Below, in pieces: positions 1 to 9,314 of a stretch of DNA of 64,000 nt. A model generated the notes under the pieces. The model was given only the letters and a program-made list of their open reading frames with translations, did not search any database and had not been told where the DNA came from. The stretch comes from CAYSEW01 sp964430245 (GTDB lineage Bacteria > Bacteroidota > Bacteroidia > Flavobacteriales_D > Parvicellaceae): positions 45,198-109,197 of the forward strand of contig CAYSEW010000008.1 in assembly GCA_964430245.1 (NCBI GenBank). The letters run 5' to 3'. The first letter of the stretch is position 1, and every line of letters starts with the position of its first letter. The position numbers were made by a program, and so were the translations under genes.

Positions 1-686
1 CTAAATCCTGGACAGAACCTCAAAACACTTTAGGTAAGGTCAATACGGAGTATCATGATGGAAGCTTAGGGTTTACTTCTGAAAATTCTCTTTTAGTCTA
101 CAGAAATATCATGAATGTTACAAGGAGTGGAGATATTTATGTGTCACAACAAGGGAAATCTGGAAGCTGGGCAACTCCTAAACCAATTGCTCATAAAGAT
201 AAAAAGATCAGTAAAAAAATAAATTCAACCTATTTCGAAAGTTCAGCTAGTATTACTTCTGATGGCAATTACATTTATTTTGTTTCTGAAAGACCTGGAG
301 GAAGTGGTCAGGCAGACATCTATTATGTGAAAAAGAGTGGTAAAACCTATTCAGAACCTGAAAATTTAGGCACGACTATTAATAGCTCAAGTGATGAAAA
401 ATGTGTTTTCATACATCCTTCTGGAAAGGCACTCTTCTTTACATCTAATGGACGAGATGAAAGTTTGGGCACTTATGACATCTACTATTGCACTGGAGGT
501 CATGGAAACTGGAGTGAACCTATTAATATTGGTTACCCTATCAATACCTTTCTTGAAGAAAAAACCATTTCTGTTTCGAGTGATGGAAAAACAGCATATG
601 TAGGAGCTTATTATGATATTGAATCTCAAGGGAAAGCAGATATTTTCAAAATAGACATCTCTTTTTTAAATCTGCCTATAGAGTAA
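1..686 (+). CDS. PD40 (WD40-like) beta-propeller protein, C-terminal part only
   Basis: The frame is open from the window edge, so the N-terminus and true length are unknown; about 227 codons are visible. Three or more blades of the PD40 (TolB-like) type can be seen, each a turn such as SDGNYIYFVSERPGG or SGKALFFTSNGRD followed by an aromatic strand such as DIYY, with linkers like SEPENLG between blades. In Bacteroidota such propellers are usually secreted or periplasmic and often sit before an OmpA-like peptidoglycan-binding domain. None follows here: the protein stops soon after the last blade (ADIFKIDI). It converges on cinA with one base between the stops. The ligand is unknown. Confidence 0.75.
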   Translation, partial: KSWTEPQNTLGKVNTEYHDGSLGFTSENSLLVYRNIMNVTRSGDIYVSQQGKSGSWATPKPIAHKDKKISKKINSTYFESSASITSDGNYIYFVSERPGGSGQADIYYVKKSGKTYSEPENLGTTINSSSDEKCVFIHPSGKALFFTSNGRDESLGTYDIYYCTGGHGNWSEPINIGYPINTFLEEKTISVSSDGKTAYVGAYYDIESQGKADIFKIDISFLNLPIE

Positions 687-687
687 A

Positions 688-1929
688 TTATTTCAATAGT
701 TCTGTTCTCAACATATTTAATGCAGATAAAGAGCTAATTATAATATTTCTTTCTCTACTATTTCCAAAAGTGAATTTTTTTGACACTACCCCCTCAGGAC
801 CAGCTACTGCTATCCAAACAGTACCTACTGGTTTTTCTTTTGTACCTCCAGTTGGACCAGCTATACCAGAAGTAGCTAAACCAAAATCAGTATTAAACTT
901 TTTAGTAAGACCAATAGCCATCTGTTCAACGACCTCTTTACTAACAGCTCCAAATGATTCAATATATTCTGGTTCAACAGACAAAAGACTTTGTTTTATT
1001 TCATCAGAATAAGCAACTACCGAACCTTTAAAATAGTCGGAACAACCACTTACACTTGTAATCATTTTTGCAATATGACCTCCTGTACAACTTTCAGCTA
1101 AAGACAATGAAAAACTTTTTTTTCTTAACAAATCTCCAACTACACTTTCTAAAGTGTCTTTATTATATCCATATATATAATTTGGAATCAAATAATTTAA
1201 TTCATCTATATAGTAATCAATTTTTTTCAACAGCAGTTTCTCATCCTCTCCTATTGCCGTAAGTCTTAATTTTACAATTCCAGGTGATGGAAGGTAAGCG
1301 AGGCTAATTTGATCTACAGATAAATTTTGCTCCCATTCCTTAATAAGTTTAGCTAAATAAGATTCTCCTATGCCATGAGTTTTTACTGTTTTATTTACTA
1401 CTTTACCTTTAGAAAATCTTTCTTTAATTCTAGGCAATCCATTCTCCATCATAATACCTTTCATTTCATAAGGTACCCCTGGCAATGACAAATAAACAAC
1501 TCCTTCTTTCTCAAACCACATTCCACTTGCTGTTCCTCTTATATTTTCTAACACCTCACAATTATGAGGCAATAATGCCTGATCTTTATTCACATCTAGC
1601 ATTTCTAGATTCTTATTCTCAAAATAGTAAGCTATTTTTTCTAAAACATTTGTATTAAGGGTTAATTCTGAATCAAAATATTCACATAAAGTCTGTTTTG
1701 TAATATCATCATTGGTTGGCCCTAAACCTCCCGTAATAATAACAAGGCTAGACCTATTAGCGGCAAGTTTCAAAGAGTTTAGAATCTGATCTCTTTGATC
1801 CTTAATAGAAGTGATATGACTTACTTGTAAACCAATCCCATTCATTTGTTCACCAATCCATGAACTATTGGTATCAATGGTTTGGCCAATTAATAACTCA
1901 TCACCAATCGTTATAATTTCTGCAAACAT
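688..1929 (-). CDS. cinA: CinA family nicotinamide-nucleotide amidase
   Basis: The 413-residue length fits a full two-domain CinA. The N-terminal MoCF-like (COG1058) domain, residues 1-170, carries GDELLIGQ and GGLGPTNDD (about 67-75). The C-terminal amidase domain (about 255-413) carries AESCTGG at 278-284, with the putative catalytic Ser280, and SGIAGPTGG near 354-362. The family hydrolyses nicotinamide mononucleotide to nicotinate mononucleotide (pyridine nucleotide salvage), and the N-domain acts on ADP-ribose in some members. The ATG at 1927-1929 gives the conserved MFAEIITIGDELL start. A -7-like box TAAATTTG lies at 1954-1947 on the minus strand, but I see no -33 TTG at the usual distance. 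Both domains look intact. Confidence 0.95.
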   Translation of the reverse strand: MFAEIITIGDELLIGQTIDTNSSWIGEQMNGIGLQVSHITSIKDQRDQILNSLKLAANRSSLVIITGGLGPTNDDITKQTLCEYFDSELTLNTNVLEKIAYYFENKNLEMLDVNKDQALLPHNCEVLENIRGTASGMWFEKEGVVYLSLPGVPYEMKGIMMENGLPRIKERFSKGKVVNKTVKTHGIGESYLAKLIKEWEQNLSVDQISLAYLPSPGIVKLRLTAIGEDEKLLLKKIDYYIDELNYLIPNYIYGYNKDTLESVVGDLLRKKSFSLSLAESCTGGHIAKMITSVSGCSDYFKGSVVAYSDEIKQSLLSVEPEYIESFGAVSKEVVEQMAIGLTKKFNTDFGLATSGIAGPTGGTKEKPVGTVWIAVAGPEGVVSKKFTFGNSRERNIIISSLSALNMLRTELLK

Positions 1930-2025
1930 CTATCATTAATCTTTTACAAATTTAGTTTTATAGTAATGCTAAAAATAAAGAATGGCAAAATATTTGCTAA
2001 GTTTACTTTAAATAAAAATAAACCG

Positions 2026-2766
2026 ATGAAAAACAGCATAATTCTCATTTTTTTCTCAACCTGTATTATAATGGGTTGTGACACTTTAAACAAAGTTTTA
2101 GACACTACTAACGATGTACTAGGTTCTACTGAAAGCACAAGTAATCCATTAAGCAACGAGGAAGTGATTGCAGGATTAAAAGAAGCACTAACTATTGGAA
2201 TCCAAAATGGATCAGGAAAAGCCTCCGCATTAGATGGCTTTTTAAAAAATGATAAAATAAGACTTCCCTTTCCTCCAGATGCTCAAAAGGTAAAAGACAA
2301 AGCAATACAGCTTGGTCTAGATAATAAAGTAGAAGAATTTGAAACTACCTTGAACAGGGCCGCAGAAGAAGCTGCAAAAGAAGCAGCTCCCATATTTGTT
2401 AATGCTATCAAGGAAATGACTATTTCTGATGGTTTTAATATTCTAAAAGGAGCAGATAATGCCGCTACGACCTATCTTAAAGATAAAACTACCAATCAAT
2501 TAGTGACAGCTTTCACTCCAAAAGTAGGTGCAGCTATTGATAAAGTCAATCTCACAAAATATTGGGAGCCATTAACAAAAGCCTATAATTCTGCCTCTTT
2601 TCTAACAGGTGCAGAAGAAGTTAATACAGACCTAAAAAGCTATATTACTGAAAGAGCTATTATTGGATTATTCAAATTAGTCGAAGAAGAAGAAATGAAA
2701 ATTCGTAAAGATCCTATATCAAGGGTAACTGACGTACTAAAGAAAGTTTTTGGAAGTTTAGACTAA
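2026..2766 (+). CDS. DUF4197 family lipoprotein
   Basis: A longer frame begins at 1966, but the ATG at 2026 starts a clear lipoprotein signal: MKNSIILIFF, a hydrophobic stretch, then the lipobox MGC with Cys18. The mature 228 residues match the DUF4197 pattern: EEVIAGLKEALTIGIQNG near the N-terminus, RLPFPPDAQKV, an Ala/Glu-rich helix (AAEEAAKEAAP), and DAATTYLK-like and TKYWEPLTKAYN segments. The family is predicted to be periplasmic and mostly helical; its function is unknown. The gene stands alone between divergent cinA and the downstream nucleoside phosphorylase. Family assignment is firm, biological role open. Confidence 0.85.
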   Translation: MKNSIILIFFSTCIIMGCDTLNKVLDTTNDVLGSTESTSNPLSNEEVIAGLKEALTIGIQNGSGKASALDGFLKNDKIRLPFPPDAQKVKDKAIQLGLDNKVEEFETTLNRAAEEAAKEAAPIFVNAIKEMTISDGFNILKGADNAATTYLKDKTTNQLVTAFTPKVGAAIDKVNLTKYWEPLTKAYNSASFLTGAEEVNTDLKSYITERAIIGLFKLVEEEEMKIRKDPISRVTDVLKKVFGSLD

Positions 2767-2832
2767 TGCATAAATATCATCTTGATTAATATCTCATGTT
2801 TTTTTTCTTCTGATGTTTAATTACTTTTGAAT

Positions 2833-3732
2833 ATGAACAAAAGTCAATTTTTTCATTCACTTGAAATTCCTCCTTCAGAATTAATTGTTTCTGACAAAGG
2901 CAGAATTTACCACCTTGACCTAAAGCCAACTGAAATTGCAGATGATATAATTATTGTAGGTGATCAAGAAAGAGTTGCTCAGGTATCAAAACATTTCGAT
3001 AAAATTGAACACAAAGTTGCAAAGAGAGAATTCATTACCCATACAGGAAGCTATAAAGGAAAAAAGATTTCAGTTTTATCTACTGGTATAGGAACAGATA
3101 ATATAGACATTACACTAAATGAACTAGATGCGCTAGTTAATATAGATCTTAAAACAAAAAAGATCAAAAAAGAACATAGATCATTAAATATTGTAAGAAT
3201 TGGAACTAGCGGTTCATTACAAGAAGACATCCCTGTAGATAGCTTTGTCGTTTCATCTCATGGTCTTGGGTTTGATGGTCTTTTAGGGTTTTACAACACT
3301 CATCCTGAACAAGAAGAATTAATCCTTAAAAAAGCATTTTTATCTCAGGTCAACTGGCCAGTAGAAGCTAATATCCCCTATTTCACCATTGGAAACAAAG
3401 AATTAATTGATCATTTAGGTAAAGGAATACATCAAGGAATCACAGCAACAGCTAATGGGTTTTATGGTCCACAAGGCCGATCATTACGACTTGAAACCAA
3501 GGTCCCTGAATTGAATGAACAATTAAATCAATTTAACTACAATGATCTTAGGATCACTAATTTTGAAATGGAAACTTCAGCCTTATATGGGTTAAGCGCT
3601 ATGTTAGGACATAAAGCTTGTACTGCATGTGCTATTATCGCCAATAGGTTTAAAAAGGAATATTCAAAAGATTACAAAAAGACTGTTGATCAGCTAATTG
3701 AGCTTATTTTAGATCGTTTAATAAAACTTTAA
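2833..3732 (+). CDS. Nucleoside phosphorylase (uridine phosphorylase-like)
   Basis: A 299-residue protein of the NP-I superfamily. It shows GDQERV (43-48), the phosphate-site segment STGIGTDN (83-90), RIGTSGSLQ (122-130), and FEMETSALYGL (244-254), whose Glu-Met-Glu binds ribose in Udp-type enzymes. It cleaves a nucleoside with phosphate to free base and ribose 1-phosphate; uridine is the best guess, though it is longer than E. coli Udp (253). A TTG start at 2827 is possible, but that codon lies inside a promoter-like TACTTTTG (2822-2829), so I chose the ATG at 2833. If the promoter is real, the mRNA has little or no leader. Confidence 0.88.
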   Translation: MNKSQFFHSLEIPPSELIVSDKGRIYHLDLKPTEIADDIIIVGDQERVAQVSKHFDKIEHKVAKREFITHTGSYKGKKISVLSTGIGTDNIDITLNELDALVNIDLKTKKIKKEHRSLNIVRIGTSGSLQEDIPVDSFVVSSHGLGFDGLLGFYNTHPEQEELILKKAFLSQVNWPVEANIPYFTIGNKELIDHLGKGIHQGITATANGFYGPQGRSLRLETKVPELNEQLNQFNYNDLRITNFEMETSALYGLSAMLGHKACTACAIIANRFKKEYSKDYKKTVDQLIELILDRLIKL

Positions 3733-3780
3733 TCTTGAAATTATAGAAACAATAAGTGATTGAATTTCGTTCATAAGCAA

Positions 3781-4653
3781 ATGCCCAATGAGAATGAAAT
3801 AACAGCCCTTGTAGAATTATTGGAAGATCCAGACGAGATTATCTTTGATCAAATTAAACACAAACTCATTGAAATTGGACCTAATGTAATTCCTCATCTT
3901 GAAAATGCATGGGAAAATAAAAACTTTGGATTATTATTTCAAAACAGAGTTGAATCCCTTATTCATGACATTCAATACAAAGATCTTTTACAAACAATTT
4001 CAAAATGGACCAGGTCTCCTATAGAATTAATTGATGGAGTTTTACTTGTCAATAAATATCAATATCCGACTTTAAAAAGAAAAGAAATTGAAGATCTATT
4101 TCAATTAATAGCAAACGATGTTAGATCTCAGATATCTGAACACATGACAGGAATTGAAAAGGTCATGGCCATTAATCATATATTATTTGAGGTTTATCAA
4201 TTTAAAGGAGATAATAAAAACTATCATCACCCTAAAAACTCTTACCTTAATGAAGTGTTGAAATCAAAAAAAGGAAACCCTCTTTTATTATCAATCATAT
4301 ATCTTGAAATTGCAAAAAGGATTAATCTACCTATCAAAGGAATTAATTTGCCCAATCATTTTGTAATTGGCTTTTTAGATGAAGAATATAAAAGGCCAAT
4401 TATGACTGATGACAACGACTCATATGGTATTTTATTTTACATCAATCCCTTTAGTAAAGGTGTAATACTTCATCAAGATGAAATTGCTGACTTTTTAAGA
4501 GATCTTAATCTAGATCAAAAATCTAAATATTTTAAGCCTTGTAACAATGTTGCAATTGTCAAAAGGATATTAACCAATCTTATTTATAGTTATTCTAAAA
4601 TGAATAAACCTGATAAAGCAGATGAATTAAAAAAAATAATATCACTTTTTTAA
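3781..4653 (+). CDS. SirB1-like transglutaminase-fold protein
   Basis: About 290 residues. The centre carries the SirB1 (Transglut_core2) signature: KKGNPLLLSIIYLEIAKR followed by NLPNHFVIGF, with ILFYINPF further on. The N-terminal 70 residues look like a short helical-repeat lead (LVELLEDPDEIIFDQIKHKL), and the C-terminus (LTNLIYSYSKMNKPDKADEL) resembles a TPR. The fold derives from transglutaminases, but whether the family is catalytic is unsettled and I see no obvious catalytic Cys at the usual place. The start is uncertain: TTG at 3760 would add seven residues, and I prefer the ATG at 3781. Nothing nearby indicates a pathway. Confidence 0.8.
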   Translation: MPNENEITALVELLEDPDEIIFDQIKHKLIEIGPNVIPHLENAWENKNFGLLFQNRVESLIHDIQYKDLLQTISKWTRSPIELIDGVLLVNKYQYPTLKRKEIEDLFQLIANDVRSQISEHMTGIEKVMAINHILFEVYQFKGDNKNYHHPKNSYLNEVLKSKKGNPLLLSIIYLEIAKRINLPIKGINLPNHFVIGFLDEEYKRPIMTDDNDSYGILFYINPFSKGVILHQDEIADFLRDLNLDQKSKYFKPCNNVAIVKRILTNLIYSYSKMNKPDKADELKKIISLF

Positions 4654-4808
4654 TTGATGATTTCAATTCATCTATCAATAAAAATAAGTTATTCAAATAA
4701 TCAAATAAGTCTTTAATCAAAAAATAGTATATTAGAATATTAATGATTGTTTAAAGCATTTAATACTGCTATATTTACTAACTTTAGCTTAATGACATCA
4801 TATAATAT

Positions 4809-5390
4809 ATGAGTAAATCAATAAATAAAGTTGTTGAAGTATGTAACTCAAAATTTGAAGAGTTTAATAACATATACTCACAAAACAACTCTCATTCCTC
4901 GATTTTTGTATCATATTTTGGAGAATTATCTCAAGAAATGGTCAATGATCTATCTGTAAAAGCGGAAGACAACATGATTGAGAATGGAGACAATAAAGGC
5001 GTTATTAAGCGACTTTTCAATATACTAGTTGAAGGACTCCAGAATATTAGACTCCATGGTGCTAGAGATGAAGATGGAAATCAAACGTCTTTTCTAAATA
5101 TAGCTAAAGAGGACGATCATTATAAGATCCTAATGGGGAACTTAATACTCAACAAAAATGTTAACGAAATAGCTGAAAAAATCAATAACATTAATTCATC
5201 ATCTTTTGATGATGTAAAGAAAATGTATGTAACCACATTAACTAATGGTATTATCTCTAGAAAAGGAGGTGCAGGACTGGGGTTTATTACAATGGCAATG
5301 AAATCTAAAAACAAACTTGAATTTCAATTTAATAATATAAACGACAATATCTCTTGTTTCTCAGTTGTTATCACTCTTAACAGGAATTAA
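4809..5390 (+). CDS. SiaB family protein kinase (DUF6272)
   Basis: A 193-residue single-domain protein resembling SiaB, a GHKL-fold Ser/Thr kinase. The N-box-like helix is FNILVEGLQNIRLHG (Glu75, Asn79, His83), and the nucleotide-lid glycine motif is GGAGLGF (153-159). In Pseudomonas aeruginosa SiaB phosphorylates SiaC, SiaA (a PP2C phosphatase) reverses this, and unphosphorylated SiaC activates the diguanylate cyclase SiaD. The next gene is a SiaC homologue 14 bases downstream, so a kinase-substrate pair is very likely. No siaA or siaD homologue adjoins it. About 155 bases without a gene precede it, where I recognise nothing certain. Confidence 0.85.
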   Translation: MSKSINKVVEVCNSKFEEFNNIYSQNNSHSSIFVSYFGELSQEMVNDLSVKAEDNMIENGDNKGVIKRLFNILVEGLQNIRLHGARDEDGNQTSFLNIAKEDDHYKILMGNLILNKNVNEIAEKINNINSSSFDDVKKMYVTTLTNGIISRKGGAGLGFITMAMKSKNKLEFQFNNINDNISCFSVVITLNRN

Positions 5391-5404
5391 ATTCTTTAAA
5401 TTAA

Positions 5405-5788
5405 GTGCCCTCAAATAATTTAATCATACAAGAAGGAAAAAACACACCAAAAGTAATTGGAAACGAAAATATTGGAGAATTAACCATTGAAGGTAATTCT
5501 TATCCAGAAAATGTAATTCAATTTTATACTCCAATAATGTCATGGGTTGAAAACATAAGTGAAACCAATGATGAAATTAAAGTTGAATGTCAGTTCTATT
5601 ACATCGCATCTTCGAGTGTAATCGCTTTTTTGAAGTTATTGCAAAAAATAGAGTCCTTATTTAATACTAAAAAAATCACTTTCATATGGAAATATGAAGA
5701 AGGTGATGACGATATTAGAAAAATAGGGCAGGATTATTCAACAATTCTAGAAACACCTATTGACATTGTAGAAGTTGAAGAAGTTTAA
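5405..5788 (+). CDS. SiaC family regulatory phosphoprotein (DUF1987)
   Basis: 127 residues, full length for DUF1987. The N-terminus (LIIQEGKNTPKV) and the SYPEN segment followed by YTPIMSWV are typical. The phosphoacceptor segment reads YYIASSSVIAFLKLL; Ser69-Ser71 sit where SiaC of P. aeruginosa has phosphorylated Thr68, so a Ser acceptor is inferred. The start is GTG at 5405, 14 bases after the siaB-like stop, consistent with one transcript. Its stop overlaps the convergent aconitase stop by a few bases. The output partner is unknown because no cyclase adjoins it. Confidence 0.85.
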   Translation: MPSNNLIIQEGKNTPKVIGNENIGELTIEGNSYPENVIQFYTPIMSWVENISETNDEIKVECQFYYIASSSVIAFLKLLQKIESLFNTKKITFIWKYEEGDDDIRKIGQDYSTILETPIDIVEVEEV

Positions 5789-8055
5789 TTATTGATTTCT
5801 TTTCTTATTAAGTTCAAAGCCGACCCTTCTTTAAACCACTCTATTTGCTGAGCATTATATGTATGGTTTAAAATAATCACATCATTGCTACCATCATGGT
5901 GAACAATCTCCAACGTTATTGATTTACCTGGAGAAAATGAATCAAGGTCTATAAAATTAAAAGTATCATTCTCTAAAATCTTATCATAATCACTTTCAGT
6001 ATTAAAAGTTAAAGCCAGCATTCCTTGCTTTTTTAAATTAGTCTCATGAATACGTGCAAAAGATTTAACTAATACTGCACGTACTCCTAAATGTCTTGGC
6101 TCCATAGCAGCATGCTCTCTCGATGAACCCTCGCCATAATTATGATCACCAACTACTATTGTAGGCACTCCTGCTGCCTTGTATGCTCTTGCAACTGATG
6201 GCACCTCACCTTTATCTCCTGTTAATTGATTAACCACCTCATTGGTTTTTTCACCAAATGAATTAACTGCACCTATTAAACAATTATTAGAAATATTATC
6301 TAAATGACCTCTGTACCTTAACCATGGTCCAGCCATTGATATATGATCTGTAGTACATTTACCTTTTGCCTTAATGAGCAATTTCATCTCTTTAATGTTT
6401 TCTCCATTCCAAGAATGAAAAGGAGTTAAGACCTCCAGTCGATCAGAATTAGGGTCTATATTAACTTCAATATGACCACCATCTTCTGCTGGCTCTTGAT
6501 AGCCATTATCCTCAACCGCAAATCCTTTATTCGGTAATTCTATGCCATTTGGTTCAGAAAGACTTACCAATTCACCATCCTCATTCATTAATTGATCTTC
6601 GATTGGATTAAAATCTAATTTTCCAGCAATAGCAATTGCTGCTACCATTTCTGGAGATGTTACAAATGCCATTGTATTGGGATTACCATCAGCTCTCTTT
6701 TTAAAATTCCTGTTAAATGAATGAACAATTGAGTTCACCTCCTCTTTATCGGCACCAGGCCTGTCCCATTGTCCTATACATGGACCACATGCGTTGGTAA
6801 ATATTTTTACAGATTCAAATTTTCTAAATGTATCCATTAACCCATCTCTTTCAGAAGTAAATCTAACTTGTTCAGAACCAGGATTAATTCCTAAAATAGC
6901 TTTAGGCTTCACCCCCTTACTAAATGCATCTTCTACAATAGAAGCAGCTCTTGTTAAATCTTCATAAGATGAATTAGTACAAGAACCTATCAATGCCCAT
7001 TCAATATCAGTAGGCCAGTTATTTTTAGATGCAGCATCTTTCATTTCTGCAACAGGTGTAGCCAAATCAGGAGTAAAAGGACCATTTAAATGCGGTGTTA
7101 ATTCAGAAAGATTGATCTCTATAACTTGGTCAAAATATTTTTCAGGAGCTGCATAAACTTCTGGATCTCCTGTTAAATGTTCTGCAATATCATCAGCTAA
7201 TTTCACCACCTCTTCTCTTCCAGTAGCATTTAAATATCTACGCATAGAATCATCATATCCAAATGTAGAGGTAGTAGCTCCAATTTCTGCTCCCATATTA
7301 CATATAGTACCTTTACCTGTACAAGACATTGAAGTTGCACCTTCACCAAAATACTCAACAATACACCCTGTACCTCCTTTAACAGTTAAGATTCCTGCTA
7401 CCTTTAAAATAACATCTTTAGGCGATGTCCAACCGTTTAATTTACCAGTTAACTTCACACCTATTAATTTAGGGAATTTTAATTCCCAAGGCATGCCTGC
7501 CATTACATCTACCGCATCAGCACCACCTACACCAACTGCAACCATTCCTAAACCTCCTGCATTCACTGTATGAGAATCAGTACCAATCATCATACCTCCA
7601 GGAAATGCATAGTTTTCTAAAACTACTTGATGTATGATTCCAGCACCTGGTTTCCAAAACCCTATTCCATATTTATTACAAACTGAGCTTAAAAAATTAA
7701 ACACCTCATTATTCTTATTAATTGCTTCTTGAAGATCTTTATCTGCCCCTACTCTTGCTTGAATTAAATGATCTGCATGTGCTGATGATGGAACAGCAAC
7801 TTTAGATTTCCCCGCTTGCATGAACTGCAATAAAGCCATTTGAGCAGTAGCGTCTTGCATTGCTACTCTATCTGGTGCAAAATCTACATATGACCCTCCT
7901 CTTGAAAAAACCTCATCAGAATTATCATCCCACAAATGAGTGTATAATATTTTTTCTGAAAGAGTTAATGGTGTATCAATTAGATCACGCACCTTTTTCA
8001 TTTTTTTCGGATACATTTCATATACCCTTTTTATCATATTTAGATCAAAAACCAT
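5785..8055 (-). CDS. Aconitate hydratase (mitochondrial-type)
   Basis: A 756-residue aconitase interconverting citrate and isocitrate in the TCA cycle. The three [4Fe-4S] ligands are visible: Cys359 in IGSCTNSSYEDL, and Cys423 and Cys426 in NACGPCIGQW. Other hallmarks are GTDSHTVNAGGLG (158-170) and the C-terminal swivel-domain GEGSSREHAAMEPRHLG. Length and motifs match the mitochondrial-like aconitase common in Bacteroidota rather than AcnB. The gene is monocistronic between the SiaC homologue (tail to tail) and the HAD gene. I see no riboswitch or IRE-like feature. The start MVFDLNMIKR at 8055 is the usual one. Confidence 0.97.
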   Translation of the reverse strand: MVFDLNMIKRVYEMYPKKMKKVRDLIDTPLTLSEKILYTHLWDDNSDEVFSRGGSYVDFAPDRVAMQDATAQMALLQFMQAGKSKVAVPSSAHADHLIQARVGADKDLQEAINKNNEVFNFLSSVCNKYGIGFWKPGAGIIHQVVLENYAFPGGMMIGTDSHTVNAGGLGMVAVGVGGADAVDVMAGMPWELKFPKLIGVKLTGKLNGWTSPKDVILKVAGILTVKGGTGCIVEYFGEGATSMSCTGKGTICNMGAEIGATTSTFGYDDSMRRYLNATGREEVVKLADDIAEHLTGDPEVYAAPEKYFDQVIEINLSELTPHLNGPFTPDLATPVAEMKDAASKNNWPTDIEWALIGSCTNSSYEDLTRAASIVEDAFSKGVKPKAILGINPGSEQVRFTSERDGLMDTFRKFESVKIFTNACGPCIGQWDRPGADKEEVNSIVHSFNRNFKKRADGNPNTMAFVTSPEMVAAIAIAGKLDFNPIEDQLMNEDGELVSLSEPNGIELPNKGFAVEDNGYQEPAEDGGHIEVNIDPNSDRLEVLTPFHSWNGENIKEMKLLIKAKGKCTTDHISMAGPWLRYRGHLDNISNNCLIGAVNSFGEKTNEVVNQLTGDKGEVPSVARAYKAAGVPTIVVGDHNYGEGSSREHAAMEPRHLGVRAVLVKSFARIHETNLKKQGMLALTFNTESDYDKILENDTFNFIDLDSFSPGKSITLEIVHHDGSNDVIILNHTYNAQQIEWFKEGSALNLIRKEINN

Positions 8056-8142
8056 TTTTTTTAATTTATTCTTTGCAAGTAAATTTTTCTCAGGCGAATT
8101 TAATAAATGAAGAGGTTAATTAAAACAAAAATCCAATTTGAA

Positions 8143-8838
8143 TTACAATATAGATTTTATGGCATTTAAATCTTGAACATCTCCCAACAAACTTAAATCA
8201 TGCTTAACTCCATGTGGATTAAAATAAATACATTCAATTCCAGCATCTATCCCTCCTGTTATATCTGCAAGAAGGTCATCTCCGATCATCACACATTCTG
8301 AGGCATTAGCACTTGCTTTCTTTAAAGCATATTCAAATATAATAGGGTTAGGTTTTTTATAACCAGCTGCTTCAGATGTAATTACCTTGTTAAAATAATT
8401 GATTAATCCGCTATTTTTTAATTTTTTGAATTGAACTTCTTCAAATCCATTTGTAATAATATGCATTTGATATTTTTCATTTAAATAATCTAGTAATTCA
8501 ATGGTTCCATCAATAAGAGCTGTTCTATTCGGTGAATTCTCTACATATTGATTACCTATCTCTTCGGAAAGTAAATGATCAGTTATCCCAAAATAAAAAA
8601 GTGTCCTATTAAATCTTTCAGACCTCAACACCTCTTTAGACATTTGATTATTCCTATAAAGGTTCCAACATTCATCATTAATTTCCTTATAGACCTTTAT
8701 GAATTCCTCTTTTAATGAAATTCCTCTTTGATGTAAATTATTTCTTTCATAAATAGATGTTAATTCTTCATATGAATTCTTTTCAAAATCCCATAAAGTA
8801 CGATCTAAATCAAAAAATAGATGTTTGAAGTTTTTCAT
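8143..8838 (-). CDS. HAD-family pyrimidine nucleotidase, YjjG type
   Basis: 231 residues with all HAD motifs: I, FFDLDRTLWDFEKNS near the N-terminus with nucleophile and acid Asp; II, IITNGFEEVQ; III, YKKPNPIIFEYAL with the Lys; IV, MIGDDLLADITGG. The LDRTLWDFEKNS wording is typical of YjjG, a 5'-nucleotidase that clears non-canonical pyrimidine nucleotides. The ATG at 8838 overlaps the upstream stop by one base (TGATG), so translation is likely coupled to the membrane-protein gene before it. An alternative TTG three bases upstream is less likely. Confidence 0.88.
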   Translation of the reverse strand: MKNFKHLFFDLDRTLWDFEKNSYEELTSIYERNNLHQRGISLKEEFIKVYKEINDECWNLYRNNQMSKEVLRSERFNRTLFYFGITDHLLSEEIGNQYVENSPNRTALIDGTIELLDYLNEKYQMHIITNGFEEVQFKKLKNSGLINYFNKVITSEAAGYKKPNPIIFEYALKKASANASECVMIGDDLLADITGGIDAGIECIYFNPHGVKHDLSLLGDVQDLNAIKSIL

Positions 8839-9296
8839 CAAATGAAGCTAAAAATATAATCATTTAAGTAAGTTAATAGATAAGCCACTATTAATAATGT
8901 AATGGTTACGATCAAATATGCCCTAGGTCTATTTCCATAAAATTTAACCACTACCATTGTACCAATAGGTATAGAAAGAAACAAAGGAGCTAATGTACAG
9001 ATAACAACAAACCCCATTTTTGATCTTTTAACCTTAATAATCCATTTGTTTTTTTTAGTGAAATTCTTTTTAGTTTTTCCTTTTTCCCTATATGCTTTAA
9101 TTCTTTTCTCATGTGCAATATCCATCATTTTTTTAGACAGCCAGAAAAATAAATTAAAACAAAAAATAGCACCAATAGTAGTACATAAAAGTATCTCAAG
9201 AAATGAAAGATCTGTTGTCGACTCTGCTATAGAAGCAGCAAATAAAAATTTTACATGTGCTAAAAAAAACACATATAGATAAACACCCCAGTTCAT
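8838..9296 (-). CDS. Small multi-pass membrane protein, unrecognised
   Basis: 152 residues with about four hydrophobic segments (near 1-22, 30-52, 95-118 and 126-150). A strongly basic loop (KAYREKGKTKKNFTKKNK, about 68-85) separates the first and second pair and probably faces the cytoplasm. APLFLSIPIGTMVVVKFYG loosely resembles small membrane exporters and DedA-like proteins, but not enough to name a family. It precedes the YjjG-type phosphatase with a TGATG overlap and lies 18 bases after the upp stop, so upp, this gene and the phosphatase may share a transcript. Function unknown. Confidence 0.7.
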   Translation of the reverse strand: MNWGVYLYVFFLAHVKFLFAASIAESTTDLSFLEILLCTTIGAIFCFNLFFWLSKKMMDIAHEKRIKAYREKGKTKKNFTKKNKWIIKVKRSKMGFVVICTLAPLFLSIPIGTMVVVKFYGNRPRAYLIVTITLLIVAYLLTYLNDYIFSFI

Positions 9297-9314
9297 ATTT
9301 TATAATATATCTTA

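Noticed and set aside
7860..8123. Plus-strand open frame over the aconitase start
   Set aside because: It is antisense to the aconitase N-terminus and lacks any recognisable sequence pattern.
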